Program-made: the position numbers and the translations under genes
The notes under the pieces: model-generated
Database searches by the model: none
What the model was told of the DNA's origin: nothing
What the model saw: the letters and a program-made list of their open reading frames with translations, nothing else
Shown: positions 1 to 11,835 of the stretch, in pieces
Layout of the letters: each line of letters opens with the position of its first letter
Numbering within the stretch: position 1 is the first letter of the stretch
Source: an uncultured Bacteroidota bacterium
GTDB lineage: Bacteria > Bacteroidota > Bacteroidia > Flavobacteriales > Flavobacteriaceae
DNA length: 40,717 nt
NCBI GenBank assembly: GCA_902517245.1
Contig: CABYBK010000008.1
Span: 1-40,717 of the forward strand
Direction of reading: 5' to 3'

Positions 1-582
1 AACTGGTCCACCATTATAACTAGCTAATCTGGTAAGTGGAATCATTGTTGTGTCACCATGCCCTCCAATTACAATACCCTGGATATCGTTTACAGGTTTA
101 TCTAAAGCTAACGAAAGATAGGTTTTAAAACGTGAACTATCTAAAGCTCCTCCCATTCCTATTATTCTATTCTTAGGAAGCCCTGTAGACTTTAAAGCCA
201 AATATGTCATTGTATCCATGGGATTTGAAACCACCACAATAATAGCGTTTGGAGAATTAATTAAAATACTCTCTGAAACTTTTTGAACTATCCCCGCATT
301 AATGCCAATTAGTTCTTCACGGGTCATTCCTGGTTTCCTGGGCACCCCAGATGTAATTACTACAACATCACTTCCCGATGTTGCAGAATAATCACTGGTA
401 ACACCTTTTATTGAAGTATTAAAACCTAGAGTTGTTGCAGTTTGAAATAAATCTAAAGCTTTTCCTTCAGCAAATCCTTCTTTTATATCGAGAAGAACAA
501 CTTTACTTGCAATCTCTTTTTGTGCGATGTATTCAGCGCAAGAGGCTCCTACATTACCAGCACCAACAATGGTAACTTTCAT
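1..582 (-). CDS. mdh: Malate dehydrogenase, 3' part truncated by window start
   Basis: Reverse-strand reading from ATG at 582 gives MKVTIVGAGNVGASCAEYIAQKEIASKVVLLDIKEG..., an NAD-binding GxGxxG, then ...VVVITSGVPRKPGMTREELI... typical of MDH; frame open to window edge. Confidence 0.93.
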   Translation of the reverse strand, partial: MKVTIVGAGNVGASCAEYIAQKEIASKVVLLDIKEGFAEGKALDLFQTATTLGFNTSIKGVTSDYSATSGSDVVVITSGVPRKPGMTREELIGINAGIVQKVSESILINSPNAIIVVVSNPMDTMTYLALKSTGLPKNRIIGMGGALDSSRFKTYLSLALDKPVNDIQGIVIGGHGDTTMIPLTRLASYNGGPV

Positions 583-616
583 TTTTATAAATTTAAATTA
601 GATTTTTTCCCTGTAA

Positions 617-2560
<1,944 letters not shown>

Positions 2561-2594
2561 TTAAATGTTTTTTGCCCGTGAAAACTCAGACTAT

Positions 2595-2602
2595 CAAATA
2601 TA
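2595..2602 (-). promoter_or_regulatory. Putative -7 element of gyrB promoter (TATATTTG on minus strand)
   Basis: CAAATATA on + strand = TATATTTG on minus, matches Bacteroidota -7 consensus TAnnTTTG, 37 bp upstream of the gyrB start; no clear -33 seen. Confidence 0.4.
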
Positions 2603-2712
2603 ATTATTTAGCCATTGGAATATTGGCTAAAGCCCTATGAATATTGGGAAGTTATCAACACAAAAGTGTTTAAAAGATGTGTTTTTTGAATTAAAATTCT
2701 TAAGATAAAATA

Positions 2713-4383
2713 CTAATCGTCGTAGCTTTTTTCGTGAACATTTAAAACAGCTCTTCCACTAGGATCATTTTGATTTTGAAATGCTTTGTCCCAAGCTAGT
2801 GCTATTGGTGTGCTACATGCAACCGAAGGTACAGATGGAACACTCAAAGCAGCAGCTTCGCTAGGAAAGTGTGATTCAAAAATAGAGCGATAATAAAACT
2901 CTTCCTTGTTTTGAGGTGTTTGAATAGGAAATCGATAATGAGCATTTTTCATTTGATCATCTGAAATTTCTAGATCTACTAACTCTTTTAAACTATCTAT
3001 CCAACTATACCCAACCCCATCAGAAAATTGTTCCTTTTGACGCCAAGCAATGCTTTTGGGTAAATAATCTTCAAAAGCCTTTCTTAAAACCCATTTCTCC
3101 ATGCGATCCTCTGTTATCATTTTATCTTTTGGATTCAAACGCATAGCTGTTTCGATAAACTTTTTATCTAAGAAAGGAACACGACCCTCAATTCCCCATG
3201 CTGCAAGTGACTTATTGGCTCTTAGGCAGTCGTATTGGTGAAGCTTGTCAAGTTTTCTTACTGTTTCTTCATGAAATTCTTTAGCGTTAGGTGCCTTATG
3301 AAAATAAAGATAACCTCCAAATAATTCATCCGCCCCTTCTCCAGATAAGACCATTTTAATTCCTAATGATTTGATTGCTCGAGCCATCAAATACATAGGT
3401 GTAGAAGCTCTAATTGTAGTAATATCATATGTCTCGAGATGATATATTACTTCGCGAACAGCGTCTAGGCCCTCCTGAACAGTAAATTTAACTTCATGAT
3501 GAACAGTTCCAATATGTTTTGCGACTTCTTTTGCAGCAGCAAGATCTGGTGATCCCTCTAAACCCACTGAAAAGGAGTGTAATTGTGGCCACCATGCTGT
3601 TTGGGTATCATCTGATTCGACTCTTTTCGCAGAAAATTTTTTAGCTAGTGCTGAGGTTATAGATGAATCCAAACCTCCTGAAAGTAGAACTCCGTATGGA
3701 ACATCACTCATTAATTGGCGATGAACTGCATCAGATAAGGCATCATGTAATTTTTTTATTGATGTTGAATTCTCTTTTACTTTTTCATAAGAATCCCAAT
3801 CGATTTTATACCACTTAACTATTTTTGAGTCGCTACTATGAAGATAATGCCCCGGTGGGAATAGTTCAATTTTTGTACACACCCCCTCTAGAGCTTTTAA
3901 TTCAGATGCCACATAAAAAGTTCCATTTTTATCCCATCCCATGTATAATGGGATAATACCCATATGGTCTCTAGCAACAAAGTATTCATTTAGTTTATTA
4001 TCATATATAGCAAATGCAAATATTCCGTTTAATTTGTTGACAAAATTTTTACCATACTTTTGATACATAGAAAGTATAACTTCACAATCGGAATCAGTTT
4101 TAAAATTATAATCATGCTCACAAACATTTCTTAATTCACGATGATTATAAATCTCACCATTTGCAGCCAGAATAAGATTTTCAGATGGACTTATTAATGG
4201 TTGTTTTCCGGAAGTTGGATCTACAATCGCTAGACGCTCGTGTGACATAATTGCATTAGAGGTATCATAGATACCACTCCAATCTGGACCACGATGCCTC
4301 AACTTTTTTGACATCTCTAGTATTTGGGGACGAATAATGTCACTTTTTTGCTTTAAATCAAAAGCACAAACAATACCACACAT
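2713..4383 (-). CDS. asnB: Asparagine synthase B (glutamine-hydrolysing)
   Basis: MCGIVCAFD N-terminal nucleophile Cys glutaminase domain; PPi-loop LLSGGLDSSI; GEGADELFGGY. Confidence 0.96.
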   Translation of the reverse strand: MCGIVCAFDLKQKSDIIRPQILEMSKKLRHRGPDWSGIYDTSNAIMSHERLAIVDPTSGKQPLISPSENLILAANGEIYNHRELRNVCEHDYNFKTDSDCEVILSMYQKYGKNFVNKLNGIFAFAIYDNKLNEYFVARDHMGIIPLYMGWDKNGTFYVASELKALEGVCTKIELFPPGHYLHSSDSKIVKWYKIDWDSYEKVKENSTSIKKLHDALSDAVHRQLMSDVPYGVLLSGGLDSSITSALAKKFSAKRVESDDTQTAWWPQLHSFSVGLEGSPDLAAAKEVAKHIGTVHHEVKFTVQEGLDAVREVIYHLETYDITTIRASTPMYLMARAIKSLGIKMVLSGEGADELFGGYLYFHKAPNAKEFHEETVRKLDKLHQYDCLRANKSLAAWGIEGRVPFLDKKFIETAMRLNPKDKMITEDRMEKWVLRKAFEDYLPKSIAWRQKEQFSDGVGYSWIDSLKELVDLEISDDQMKNAHYRFPIQTPQNKEEFYYRSIFESHFPSEAAALSVPSVPSVACSTPIALAWDKAFQNQNDPSGRAVLNVHEKSYDD

Positions 4384-4397
4384 AATGATTTTTGTTA

Positions 4398-4431
4398 CAA
4401 AATTAATTTATTTAATTTAATATTTAAACAA
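4398..4431 (-). promoter_or_regulatory. Putative asnB promoter: -33 TTG (4429-4431) and -7 TAATTTTG (4398-4405)
   Basis: Minus strand TTG-N23-TAATTTTG matching the TTG/TAnnTTTG architecture, just upstream of asnB start. Confidence 0.4.
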
Positions 4432-4536
4432 TAAAATACATTATGGTTAAATATTTAAACTAATATTTGATATTTAAGAAATAATTTTCATTTTCTAAGA
4501 GTAAAAATGTGAAAATGTTAATATTATCAATTTGTT

Positions 4537-6174
4537 TTAATTGATTCGGTTGCTGTAAACAATATTACCATTTAGTAAAGTAGCAACTATTCTTGTTTTT
4601 AGGATATTACTTTCTTTTTCCAAAATTATATCTCTGTCAAGAATTATGAAATCAGCTACTTTTCCAACTTCTATTGAACCTTTTTGATCTTCTTCAAAGT
4701 TTGCATAGGCACCCCATTCGGTCATTCCAGATAGAGCTTCCATTCTTGAGAGTTTGTTTTTACTAAGGTAACCTCCTTCAGGATATAAATTTTTATCCTG
4801 CCTTGCAACAGCAGCAAAAAATGTTAACAAAGGACTTACTTCTTCAACTGGAAAATCAGTTCCTAATGATATTCGACCTGACATATCTAATAATTTTTTA
4901 TACGCATAGGCACCATCAAGACGACTTGAACCAATTCGATCCTCAGCCCAGTACATATCACTTGTTGCATGGGTAGGTTGGACTGATGGAATGATTTTTC
5001 GATTAAAAAGAGATATGTCAGCTGTATCAATAACCTGAGCGTGTTCAATTCTCCATCTTGGATCATTAGAAAATGTTAAGGCTTTATTGTAAGCTTCTAA
5101 AATTGTCCGATTTGCATCATCACCAATGGCATGAGTATTCATCTGAAATGGAGTTGTAGATAGCATGTAAGCTAGTTTTTCTAAAGAATCCTTAGGAGTA
5201 ATAAATTCACCTCTGTGAGACTTCAAATCGGAATAAGGAGCCTTTAATGCAGCTCCACGAGAACCTAGTGCACCATCGGCATATACTTTGAAAGATCTAA
5301 CATTTAGCTTATTTGTTCTAATAGGTCCTTTTGACAAGAAATGCTCCATATTTTCTTTGTTATTTGAGATCATAGCATAAACTCGTATCTCGAGGTCTCC
5401 AGTTTTTTGTAAACTATCAATCAAATAAATATCATCTTTATCAATACCTGCCACAGAAACGGTTGTAAGACCATTTTCAAATGCAATTTTCTCAGCATTT
5501 TTGAGTGCCTTGATCTTTTCGTTAAGAGAAGGTTTAGGCAAAATTGATGTCACAAATGAAATTGGAGAATCAACTAAAACACCTGTTAATCTTCCATTAC
5601 TCTTGATAATTGTTCCTCCTTTAATTATAGTTTTTTCATTGATTCCAGCCATGTCAAGGGCTTTCTGATTGACAAGAAGAGCGTGCCCATCAATACGCCT
5701 TAATGCAACTGGGATATCGGGGAATAATGAATCTAATTTGGATTTATTTGGTAAAGATTTATCTTTCCAATCATTTTGATCCCAACCTCGACCAGTAATA
5801 GCTTTTAATTTTTTATTTTTTGAATAGTCTTGAACTCGATTTAACACCTCTTCAAAACTTCTTGTTCCTTTTAAATCAACCTGTTGAAGACTAAGACCCA
5901 ATTTTATAAAATGACAATGTGAATCAATAAAACCAGGATAAACAGGTAGTTTTTGAAGATCCAAAACTTTTTTAGCATCATAATTATTGATAAGTTCATC
6001 TCCTCCAACAGCTACAAACCTGCCTTCATCAACAACAAATGCAGTTACTTTTCCAGTAATATCACCTAAGGGATAAACAGTAGCATTATGCACTATAAGG
6101 TCAACTTTTTGCTGACATGAATTAACAAATACCGCAAATAAAATAATAAATAATAAATGAAAAAAGTTTTTCAT
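4537..6174 (-). CDS. Lipoprotein amidohydrolase, YtcJ-like metal-dependent hydrolase
   Basis: Lipobox-like signal FVNSC; PGFIDSHCHF, NTHAIGDDANR, RIEHAQVID, LGTDFPVEE motifs of the amidohydrolase_3 family. Confidence 0.88.
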   Translation of the reverse strand: MKNFFHLLFIILFAVFVNSCQQKVDLIVHNATVYPLGDITGKVTAFVVDEGRFVAVGGDELINNYDAKKVLDLQKLPVYPGFIDSHCHFIKLGLSLQQVDLKGTRSFEEVLNRVQDYSKNKKLKAITGRGWDQNDWKDKSLPNKSKLDSLFPDIPVALRRIDGHALLVNQKALDMAGINEKTIIKGGTIIKSNGRLTGVLVDSPISFVTSILPKPSLNEKIKALKNAEKIAFENGLTTVSVAGIDKDDIYLIDSLQKTGDLEIRVYAMISNNKENMEHFLSKGPIRTNKLNVRSFKVYADGALGSRGAALKAPYSDLKSHRGEFITPKDSLEKLAYMLSTTPFQMNTHAIGDDANRTILEAYNKALTFSNDPRWRIEHAQVIDTADISLFNRKIIPSVQPTHATSDMYWAEDRIGSSRLDGAYAYKKLLDMSGRISLGTDFPVEEVSPLLTFFAAVARQDKNLYPEGGYLSKNKLSRMEALSGMTEWGAYANFEEDQKGSIEVGKVADFIILDRDIILEKESNILKTRIVATLLNGNIVYSNRIN

Positions 6175-6208
6175 AACAGATAAAAAATGTTTTATAAAAA
6201 TCTAAATG

Positions 6209-6241
6209 CAAATGTAATGAAATCATGTTGGCCCACACAAA
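6209..6241 (-). promoter_or_regulatory. Putative promoter of the amidohydrolase gene: -33 TTTG (6238-6241), -7 TACATTTG (6209-6216)
   Basis: Minus strand TTTG-N21-TACATTTG, 35 bp upstream of the ATG; good match to Bacteroidota consensus. Confidence 0.5.
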
Positions 6242-6269
6242 ATTATTGATGTTTTGAAAATTGATGAGA

Positions 6270-8009
6270 CTAGTATTGAAAATCAAACTTATAGGTTACT
6301 CCACCAACTAAAAGTATGGGTTGTTCAGGGAAATAAGCCCATCTTCCATTCTTCCCCTTAGTACTAAAACGTCCTTTTATAAAAACATCAAATTGATCTG
6401 AAATTTTATAAGTAATATGAGCTGTACTCCTAATAAAAAATTCTAGATCCTCTGGTATAATTTGCACATCATTTAAATCTTGTTGAAGAAAAATTGGACG
6501 AAAAGCTGCTTTTCTGTCTCCCCAAAAGCTACCATTTAAGGAGAAAAGTAAACGATCTTTATATTTAAACTGACTTTCCCAATTCATTTCTAAAGCAGGA
6601 ACATTCCACAAATATTGTTCATTTTTTGAATCAAATATCCGATAAACCGTTTTAAAACGGACAAAGTTATTTTTTGCTAAGTCGATTTGAATTGAAGCAT
6701 TAAAGCCATAAATATCAGTATTAGCATATTGACTTTGAAAGGAATTGGATAAGCGGTAGGAAAATTCTTCATTCCTGTTATCATAAGGTAAACGAACAAA
6801 ATATGTGAAGTTCTCTACTTGATCAAAAATAAATCCAAAATCAAAATTTAGGACAGAAGCTAAACTAGATCGAATGCCAACTTTAGCATTGTATTGGTTA
6901 AACGTCGGAGCTAAACTCGTGGTAGGAGCTAGAAAGGGGTTTGATTCTGAAAGTGTTTTATAAGTGTTTTGATTGACTCCCCCATTAGACATGAGATAAG
7001 GACTGATAGTACTTCCAGACTTATTGTAAAATATTTCAATTTTTGGGTAATATAATAATGAGCTTGATAAATCATCAACACCTAGAAGATATGTGACCCC
7101 AGCACCAATAATCATTTTTAGGTCACTAAAGTTTCCTTTCCAGAAAACATCAACAGCACCTTGACCTTGTGAATATTGTTCGTTAGAAAGCTTAAAGTAA
7201 GATGTATCAAAATTGGTTTTAAAACCTTGAATTTTAACTTCAGCCTTAATTTTTCCTTTTCCAAGATCATTTTCTAATCCTGTCCCTATTGCGACTTGCT
7301 GCTCAATACTATTATAGTTATCAGAGCTTATGTTTGCTTGAAAAGTTATATTATTTAATAGAGAATTATACCAATTCCAATTTGTTCTAAGTTTAAAAAA
7401 ATTTCTATTAATTTCTGGATTTAGATTGTTGATCAAAAAATTATTCCAACTTGTATCATAAAGACCAAAATAGTTGTTATGATTTGAAGTAAATTGGATA
7501 TGAGTATTTGCATTATATTCATTACTCCTTAAATTATGATGAAGGCCAAATTGACTGTGACTTTGATTACTTTTAAGTAGGGTATTGTCTAGATTAGCAC
7601 CAAAACCATCACGATAAAACCTAATTCCAAACCGCTGTCCTCTATCAATCTCTATTAAGCTTGAAATATTTAAATACAACTGACTTTTATTACCAAAAGC
7701 ACCACTAAAAAAAGTATTGTAAGGTGTTGATGATGATCTCTGCTGAAGCTTTAAAGGTGTGGCTTTATTTGGTTGAAATGTTGAAACTACTGGCACAGCT
7801 TTAAATTTATATTCTAATTTTTTTTTTGCATTCACTAAACTATCATGAAACTTAGCTGCATTTTTAATTTTAAAAGCATCAGATAAATTTGGTGTATAAG
7901 ATTTAACAACAAGTACCTCTTGAGTGCCAATGGAATTATTTTCTTTATTTTCTTGAGCAGAAATATTTATAGTAAAAATAAAGAAGATTATAAATCTTAA
8001 TCTAGCCAT
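6270..8009 (-). CDS. Outer-membrane beta-barrel protein (TonB-dependent-receptor/porin-like)
   Basis: Signal peptide MARLRFIIFFIFTINISAQ; many alternating amphipathic Y/F/N-rich strands; terminal ...GGVTYKFDFQY ends in an aromatic residue. ORF track starts at 8021, but ATG at 8009 (ATGGCTAG overlap with upstream stop) gives a better signal peptide. Confidence 0.75.
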   Translation of the reverse strand: MARLRFIIFFIFTINISAQENKENNSIGTQEVLVVKSYTPNLSDAFKIKNAAKFHDSLVNAKKKLEYKFKAVPVVSTFQPNKATPLKLQQRSSSTPYNTFFSGAFGNKSQLYLNISSLIEIDRGQRFGIRFYRDGFGANLDNTLLKSNQSHSQFGLHHNLRSNEYNANTHIQFTSNHNNYFGLYDTSWNNFLINNLNPEINRNFFKLRTNWNWYNSLLNNITFQANISSDNYNSIEQQVAIGTGLENDLGKGKIKAEVKIQGFKTNFDTSYFKLSNEQYSQGQGAVDVFWKGNFSDLKMIIGAGVTYLLGVDDLSSSLLYYPKIEIFYNKSGSTISPYLMSNGGVNQNTYKTLSESNPFLAPTTSLAPTFNQYNAKVGIRSSLASVLNFDFGFIFDQVENFTYFVRLPYDNRNEEFSYRLSNSFQSQYANTDIYGFNASIQIDLAKNNFVRFKTVYRIFDSKNEQYLWNVPALEMNWESQFKYKDRLLFSLNGSFWGDRKAAFRPIFLQQDLNDVQIIPEDLEFFIRSTAHITYKISDQFDVFIKGRFSTKGKNGRWAYFPEQPILLVGGVTYKFDFQY

Positions 8010-11000
8010 TACCGTCATCATTAATGATTGAACGATTTGACTTTTCTAACGAAGCTTGATATTTAATTTTTAATTTCTGAGCTTCTTGAACTACTTCTGG
8101 GTAGTTTTCAAAATTATCTATCAAAGAATCTAGAATAAAAATAGCTTGAAATGAATCTTCCAGAGCAAAATAGTTCTTTGCTAGTAAAAGCAATGCTTTT
8201 GCATTCCACTTTTTAGCTTGACCACCGTTTTCAGCAATTTTAGAAATTAACTTATTTGAATCAAAATATGCCTTTTTCCTATTTAAGTGTTCAGCTCTAA
8301 AATAAATTGCTTCTGCAGCAATAAGTATTTGTGAAGAATTTTCTAGTTGTCTATATGTATCGCCAGCTTTTAAACTATCCAAAAGAGCTAAAGAAGAACG
8401 TGCCTTAAATTTAAGGGCGTCAATTTTAATGTTTTCTGTTAATTCAGTTAATCCTAAAACTTTTTCTATTGTCTCTAGTGTTTTCTCATGCTCTTCATTT
8501 GAATAATAAGCTTGCATGAGATTTAAAATAGCGAATCGTTTGTTTTCTTTGTAAGAAGAAACCTCAGCTAACTTTTCCATGTATGGAATTGCAGTGATTT
8601 GCTGATCATTATTTTTTAAAATTATAATTACACGGACTAATGCTTTTTCGGTGTAGCTTGACACATTATCTTCAATCAATTCTTTATAAGCTACCAAAGC
8701 TTTATCAAAAAACTCTTTATCAAAGTATATTTCAGCTAAATAATACAAAACAACCTTACTAAATGAACCTTTTGGGTAAGCTTTAAGATACTCCTCCAAT
8801 AGTTTTAGAGATTTATCAGTATTGCCATCTAAAAATTGGCGTTCGGCTGACTTAAAAGCTGTCTTCTCGATTTCTGAGTCGGAAAATTTATTCAGCCCTT
8901 TATCTTTTGTCCATTCAATAAAACTAGAAACACCACCTTGATCTATAGCTATTTCTTTGAGAGTACTAATTGCCTGTTCCCCAACTGGATATTGATTATA
9001 ATCAAGAGCAACTTTTTCTAATACTTCTTTAGCTAATTCATACTTCTCCAGATTATATAAAATCAATCCTTTATTTAGAGATGATTTAGCTAAAAAGGGA
9101 CTTCTTTCAAAAACAGAAAGAAGTTTATCATATGTTTTAATCGCCTCTTCATCTTCTCCCTCTTGACTATAGGCTGACGCTAACTCAAAAAGAACGTCAT
9201 CTAATAAATCATTTTTAGGATAAATTTTCAAAAATTCAATTAAAGCTTTAATTTTTTGGATATTACGATCTACAAAACCATAACTAACTGCTTTTTGAAA
9301 GCTAGCATAAGCACCATTTTTGGGGCTAAGTAAAATAGCGATATTATAGTTTTCCATTGCAGCCCAATAATTTTTTAATGCGAAATGACAATCTGCAATT
9401 CTTAAAAATGTATCACGTTGATATGAAACATCTAAAATATCATTAGATTTATTGAAAACTTCGAAGGATTTAAGTGCATATTGATACTCGCCTATCTTGA
9501 AATAAGTATATCCTATATCATAATTCAATCTATACTCAGAAACAACCTCCTTGTTGTTTGGATGTTTATCAAATTGCTTAAATAAATCTAATGCTGCATC
9601 AAATTTATTATGCTCATATTCTGAACGTCCATACCAATATAAACAAAATGCTTCCCAATATTTATTATCACCAATCTTCAGACTTCTTTTAAAAAGATTA
9701 CTGGCTTTCAAATAATATCCATCGTTGAATTTTTGAATTCCTGCTAAAGTTAAAACTCGTTGCAGAGTTTCATTATTTTTATAGCCCTTTTTGTTTTGAA
9801 GTATTTCCAATGCTGCTGAATAATTTTCACTTTTGGTGTAGGAATTAATTAAAAGCTCTCCAATGAGATCAATTTTATCATTTTTAGGGTACAGCTCAAG
9901 AAAAGCTAATAATACTACCGGAGGGTCTTCATACGGGTTACCTATATCGTAGCTGAGTTTTGCATAATTCAAAAAAGCATCTTCTTTAATAGTAGAATTA
10001 AAATCCATTTCTGAGGCTCTTTTAAAAGCATTTAATGCAGATACTTTATCATTCGTTTGAAGATAGCATTCAGCGAGAGCATAATAAGCATTTTGCGAAA
10101 GAGCATTATTCTTTCCAATAATTTTATTGAATTGTGCTATTGCTTCATCAAATCTGTTTTTTTTAAAATAAGCATAACCCAATTGATAATAATCAGTATT
10201 ATCCAGAGTTCCTCTTTTCCCATCATAGGCTTCTAAAAAAGGTATTGCTTTTCCATATTGATTATTGTTAAAATAACTTTCACCAATAATTTTTGATAAC
10301 TCAGATTTCTCCTTAATGTTAGAATTATCAAGTGCAATTTTAGCGAATTCAATAGCCTTTTTGAAACGACCTATCCTAAAATTCATATCTGCTTGAAAAT
10401 AATTTAGGTTTTCTTTTTGAGATGGATTAGAAATATTCCCAAACGATGTTATCGCACTATCAAAGTCTTCAAGTTGATATGAAATATGTCCCAAATAATA
10501 GTGAGCGTCAGATTCATATATTGAGTTGTTTTTGACCTTTTCTAGATAGAATCTCGACTTTTTGTAGTTATTTGAAGAAAAAAGAGTATAACCCTTATTA
10601 AAATTGTAAGATGCTAACTCATATTTAGGGACCTCATTATCTGAAATTTTATTAAACCACTTAAGGGCATATCTGTATTTTTCATTTTTAAAATAATAAT
10701 TAGCAACATCTAAATCAATTGTTTTTGTAGTGACAGAGTTAGGATAGTTTTCTTTGTATTGACTTAACATTTTTTCAGTACCAGAATAATTAAGTCTTAG
10801 AGCATTAGAGAGCTTATTAAATTCAACATTTTTTTTATAGAATTTGGAAGAATAAAATTCATCTTCAAAAATACTCCCCTGCCAAGAAGCTGGAAAATAA
10901 TCTAAACCAAAAAAGTGATTTGAAAGCTCATTAATTTTAGTATTGTTAAAGATTTGGCCATGAAGTTTTATTGGTAAAAAAAGTATTCCTATACAAAAAC

Positions 11001-11028
11001 ATAATAAAGTTTTTAAAAAACTAGCCAT
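8002..11028 (-). CDS. Large tetratricopeptide-repeat protein, secreted
   Basis: 1008 aa, N-terminal signal peptide (LCFCIGILFLPIKLHGQ), many TPR-like units (e.g. AYYALAECYLQTNDKVSALNAFKRA; VLYYLAEIYFDKEFFDKALVAYKEL). Confidence 0.88.
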   Translation of the reverse strand: MASFLKTLLCFCIGILFLPIKLHGQIFNNTKINELSNHFFGLDYFPASWQGSIFEDEFYSSKFYKKNVEFNKLSNALRLNYSGTEKMLSQYKENYPNSVTTKTIDLDVANYYFKNEKYRYALKWFNKISDNEVPKYELASYNFNKGYTLFSSNNYKKSRFYLEKVKNNSIYESDAHYYLGHISYQLEDFDSAITSFGNISNPSQKENLNYFQADMNFRIGRFKKAIEFAKIALDNSNIKEKSELSKIIGESYFNNNQYGKAIPFLEAYDGKRGTLDNTDYYQLGYAYFKKNRFDEAIAQFNKIIGKNNALSQNAYYALAECYLQTNDKVSALNAFKRASEMDFNSTIKEDAFLNYAKLSYDIGNPYEDPPVVLLAFLELYPKNDKIDLIGELLINSYTKSENYSAALEILQNKKGYKNNETLQRVLTLAGIQKFNDGYYLKASNLFKRSLKIGDNKYWEAFCLYWYGRSEYEHNKFDAALDLFKQFDKHPNNKEVVSEYRLNYDIGYTYFKIGEYQYALKSFEVFNKSNDILDVSYQRDTFLRIADCHFALKNYWAAMENYNIAILLSPKNGAYASFQKAVSYGFVDRNIQKIKALIEFLKIYPKNDLLDDVLFELASAYSQEGEDEEAIKTYDKLLSVFERSPFLAKSSLNKGLILYNLEKYELAKEVLEKVALDYNQYPVGEQAISTLKEIAIDQGGVSSFIEWTKDKGLNKFSDSEIEKTAFKSAERQFLDGNTDKSLKLLEEYLKAYPKGSFSKVVLYYLAEIYFDKEFFDKALVAYKELIEDNVSSYTEKALVRVIIILKNNDQQITAIPYMEKLAEVSSYKENKRFAILNLMQAYYSNEEHEKTLETIEKVLGLTELTENIKIDALKFKARSSLALLDSLKAGDTYRQLENSSQILIAAEAIYFRAEHLNRKKAYFDSNKLISKIAENGGQAKKWNAKALLLLAKNYFALEDSFQAIFILDSLIDNFENYPEVVQEAQKLKIKYQASLEKSNRSIINDDGNG

Positions 11029-11165
11029 GTTAATAAAGGTAAATTATTCAACTATATTAATGAACGTTATTCTTTTTTGAAAAGTATATTTTATCAACAA
11101 AATAATAAAGACTAACTCAAAATATTTACATTTATAAAAATTCACATTCAAGAATAAATATTCTT

Positions 11166-11834
11166 ATGGTCAGCCTAAAAAACGCGACAATTGTAAATGA
11201 AAATAATATTTTATTTTCTGATATCAATTTCAATGTAAATTCAGGTGAACTAGTATTCCTTATTGGAAAAACAGGAACTGGAAAAAGTAGTCTACTCAAA
11301 GTTCTTTATGGTGATTTACATATCAATTCAGGTCAAGGCTCAATAATGGGATTTGATTTAACTCAATTAAAAGAAAATCAAATACCAAAACTTAGAAGAA
11401 AATTAGGTATTGTTTTTCAAGACTTTAAACTTTTGCCTGACCGAACAGTTTTTGAAAATCTTTCATTTGTTCTAAAGGCTACAGGATGGAAAGAAAAAGA
11501 AAAGATCAAAAAGCGTGTATCGGAAGTGTTAGAGATGGTTAATGTAACCTCTAATGATAAAAAATATCCTTTTGAATTATCAGGAGGAGAACAACAGAGA
11601 GTTGCAATAGCAAGGGCACTTCTAAATAATCCAGAAATTATAATTGCAGATGAACCAACTGGGAATCTTGACCCAGAAACTAGCAACGAAATTATGCAGC
11701 TTTTTAGTAAACTTCATAAAGAAGGTATCAGTTTAATAATGGCAACTCACGACTACAACATTATTGTAAAGTTCCCAGGTAAAATATATCAATGTGATCA
11801 AAAGGGCTTAAATGAAGTCGTAACTAAAAAATAA
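11166..11834 (+). CDS. ftsE: ABC transporter ATP-binding protein, cell-division FtsE-like
   Basis: Walker A GKTGTGKSS, signature LSGGEQQRVAIARAL, Walker B IIIADEPTGNLDP, VFQDFKLLPDRTVFENL typical of FtsE. Confidence 0.9.
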   Translation: MVSLKNATIVNENNILFSDINFNVNSGELVFLIGKTGTGKSSLLKVLYGDLHINSGQGSIMGFDLTQLKENQIPKLRRKLGIVFQDFKLLPDRTVFENLSFVLKATGWKEKEKIKKRVSEVLEMVNVTSNDKKYPFELSGGEQQRVAIARALLNNPEIIIADEPTGNLDPETSNEIMQLFSKLHKEGISLIMATHDYNIIVKFPGKIYQCDQKGLNEVVTKK

Positions 11835-11835
11835 A

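Noticed and set aside
4384-4536. AT-rich ATATTTAAAC-like repeats upstream of asnB
   Set aside because: Compatible with random AT-rich intergenic composition; no longer conserved unit found.
11417-11686. 89-aa minus-strand ORF inside ftsE
   Set aside because: Antisense shadow of the conserved ABC ATPase sequence.
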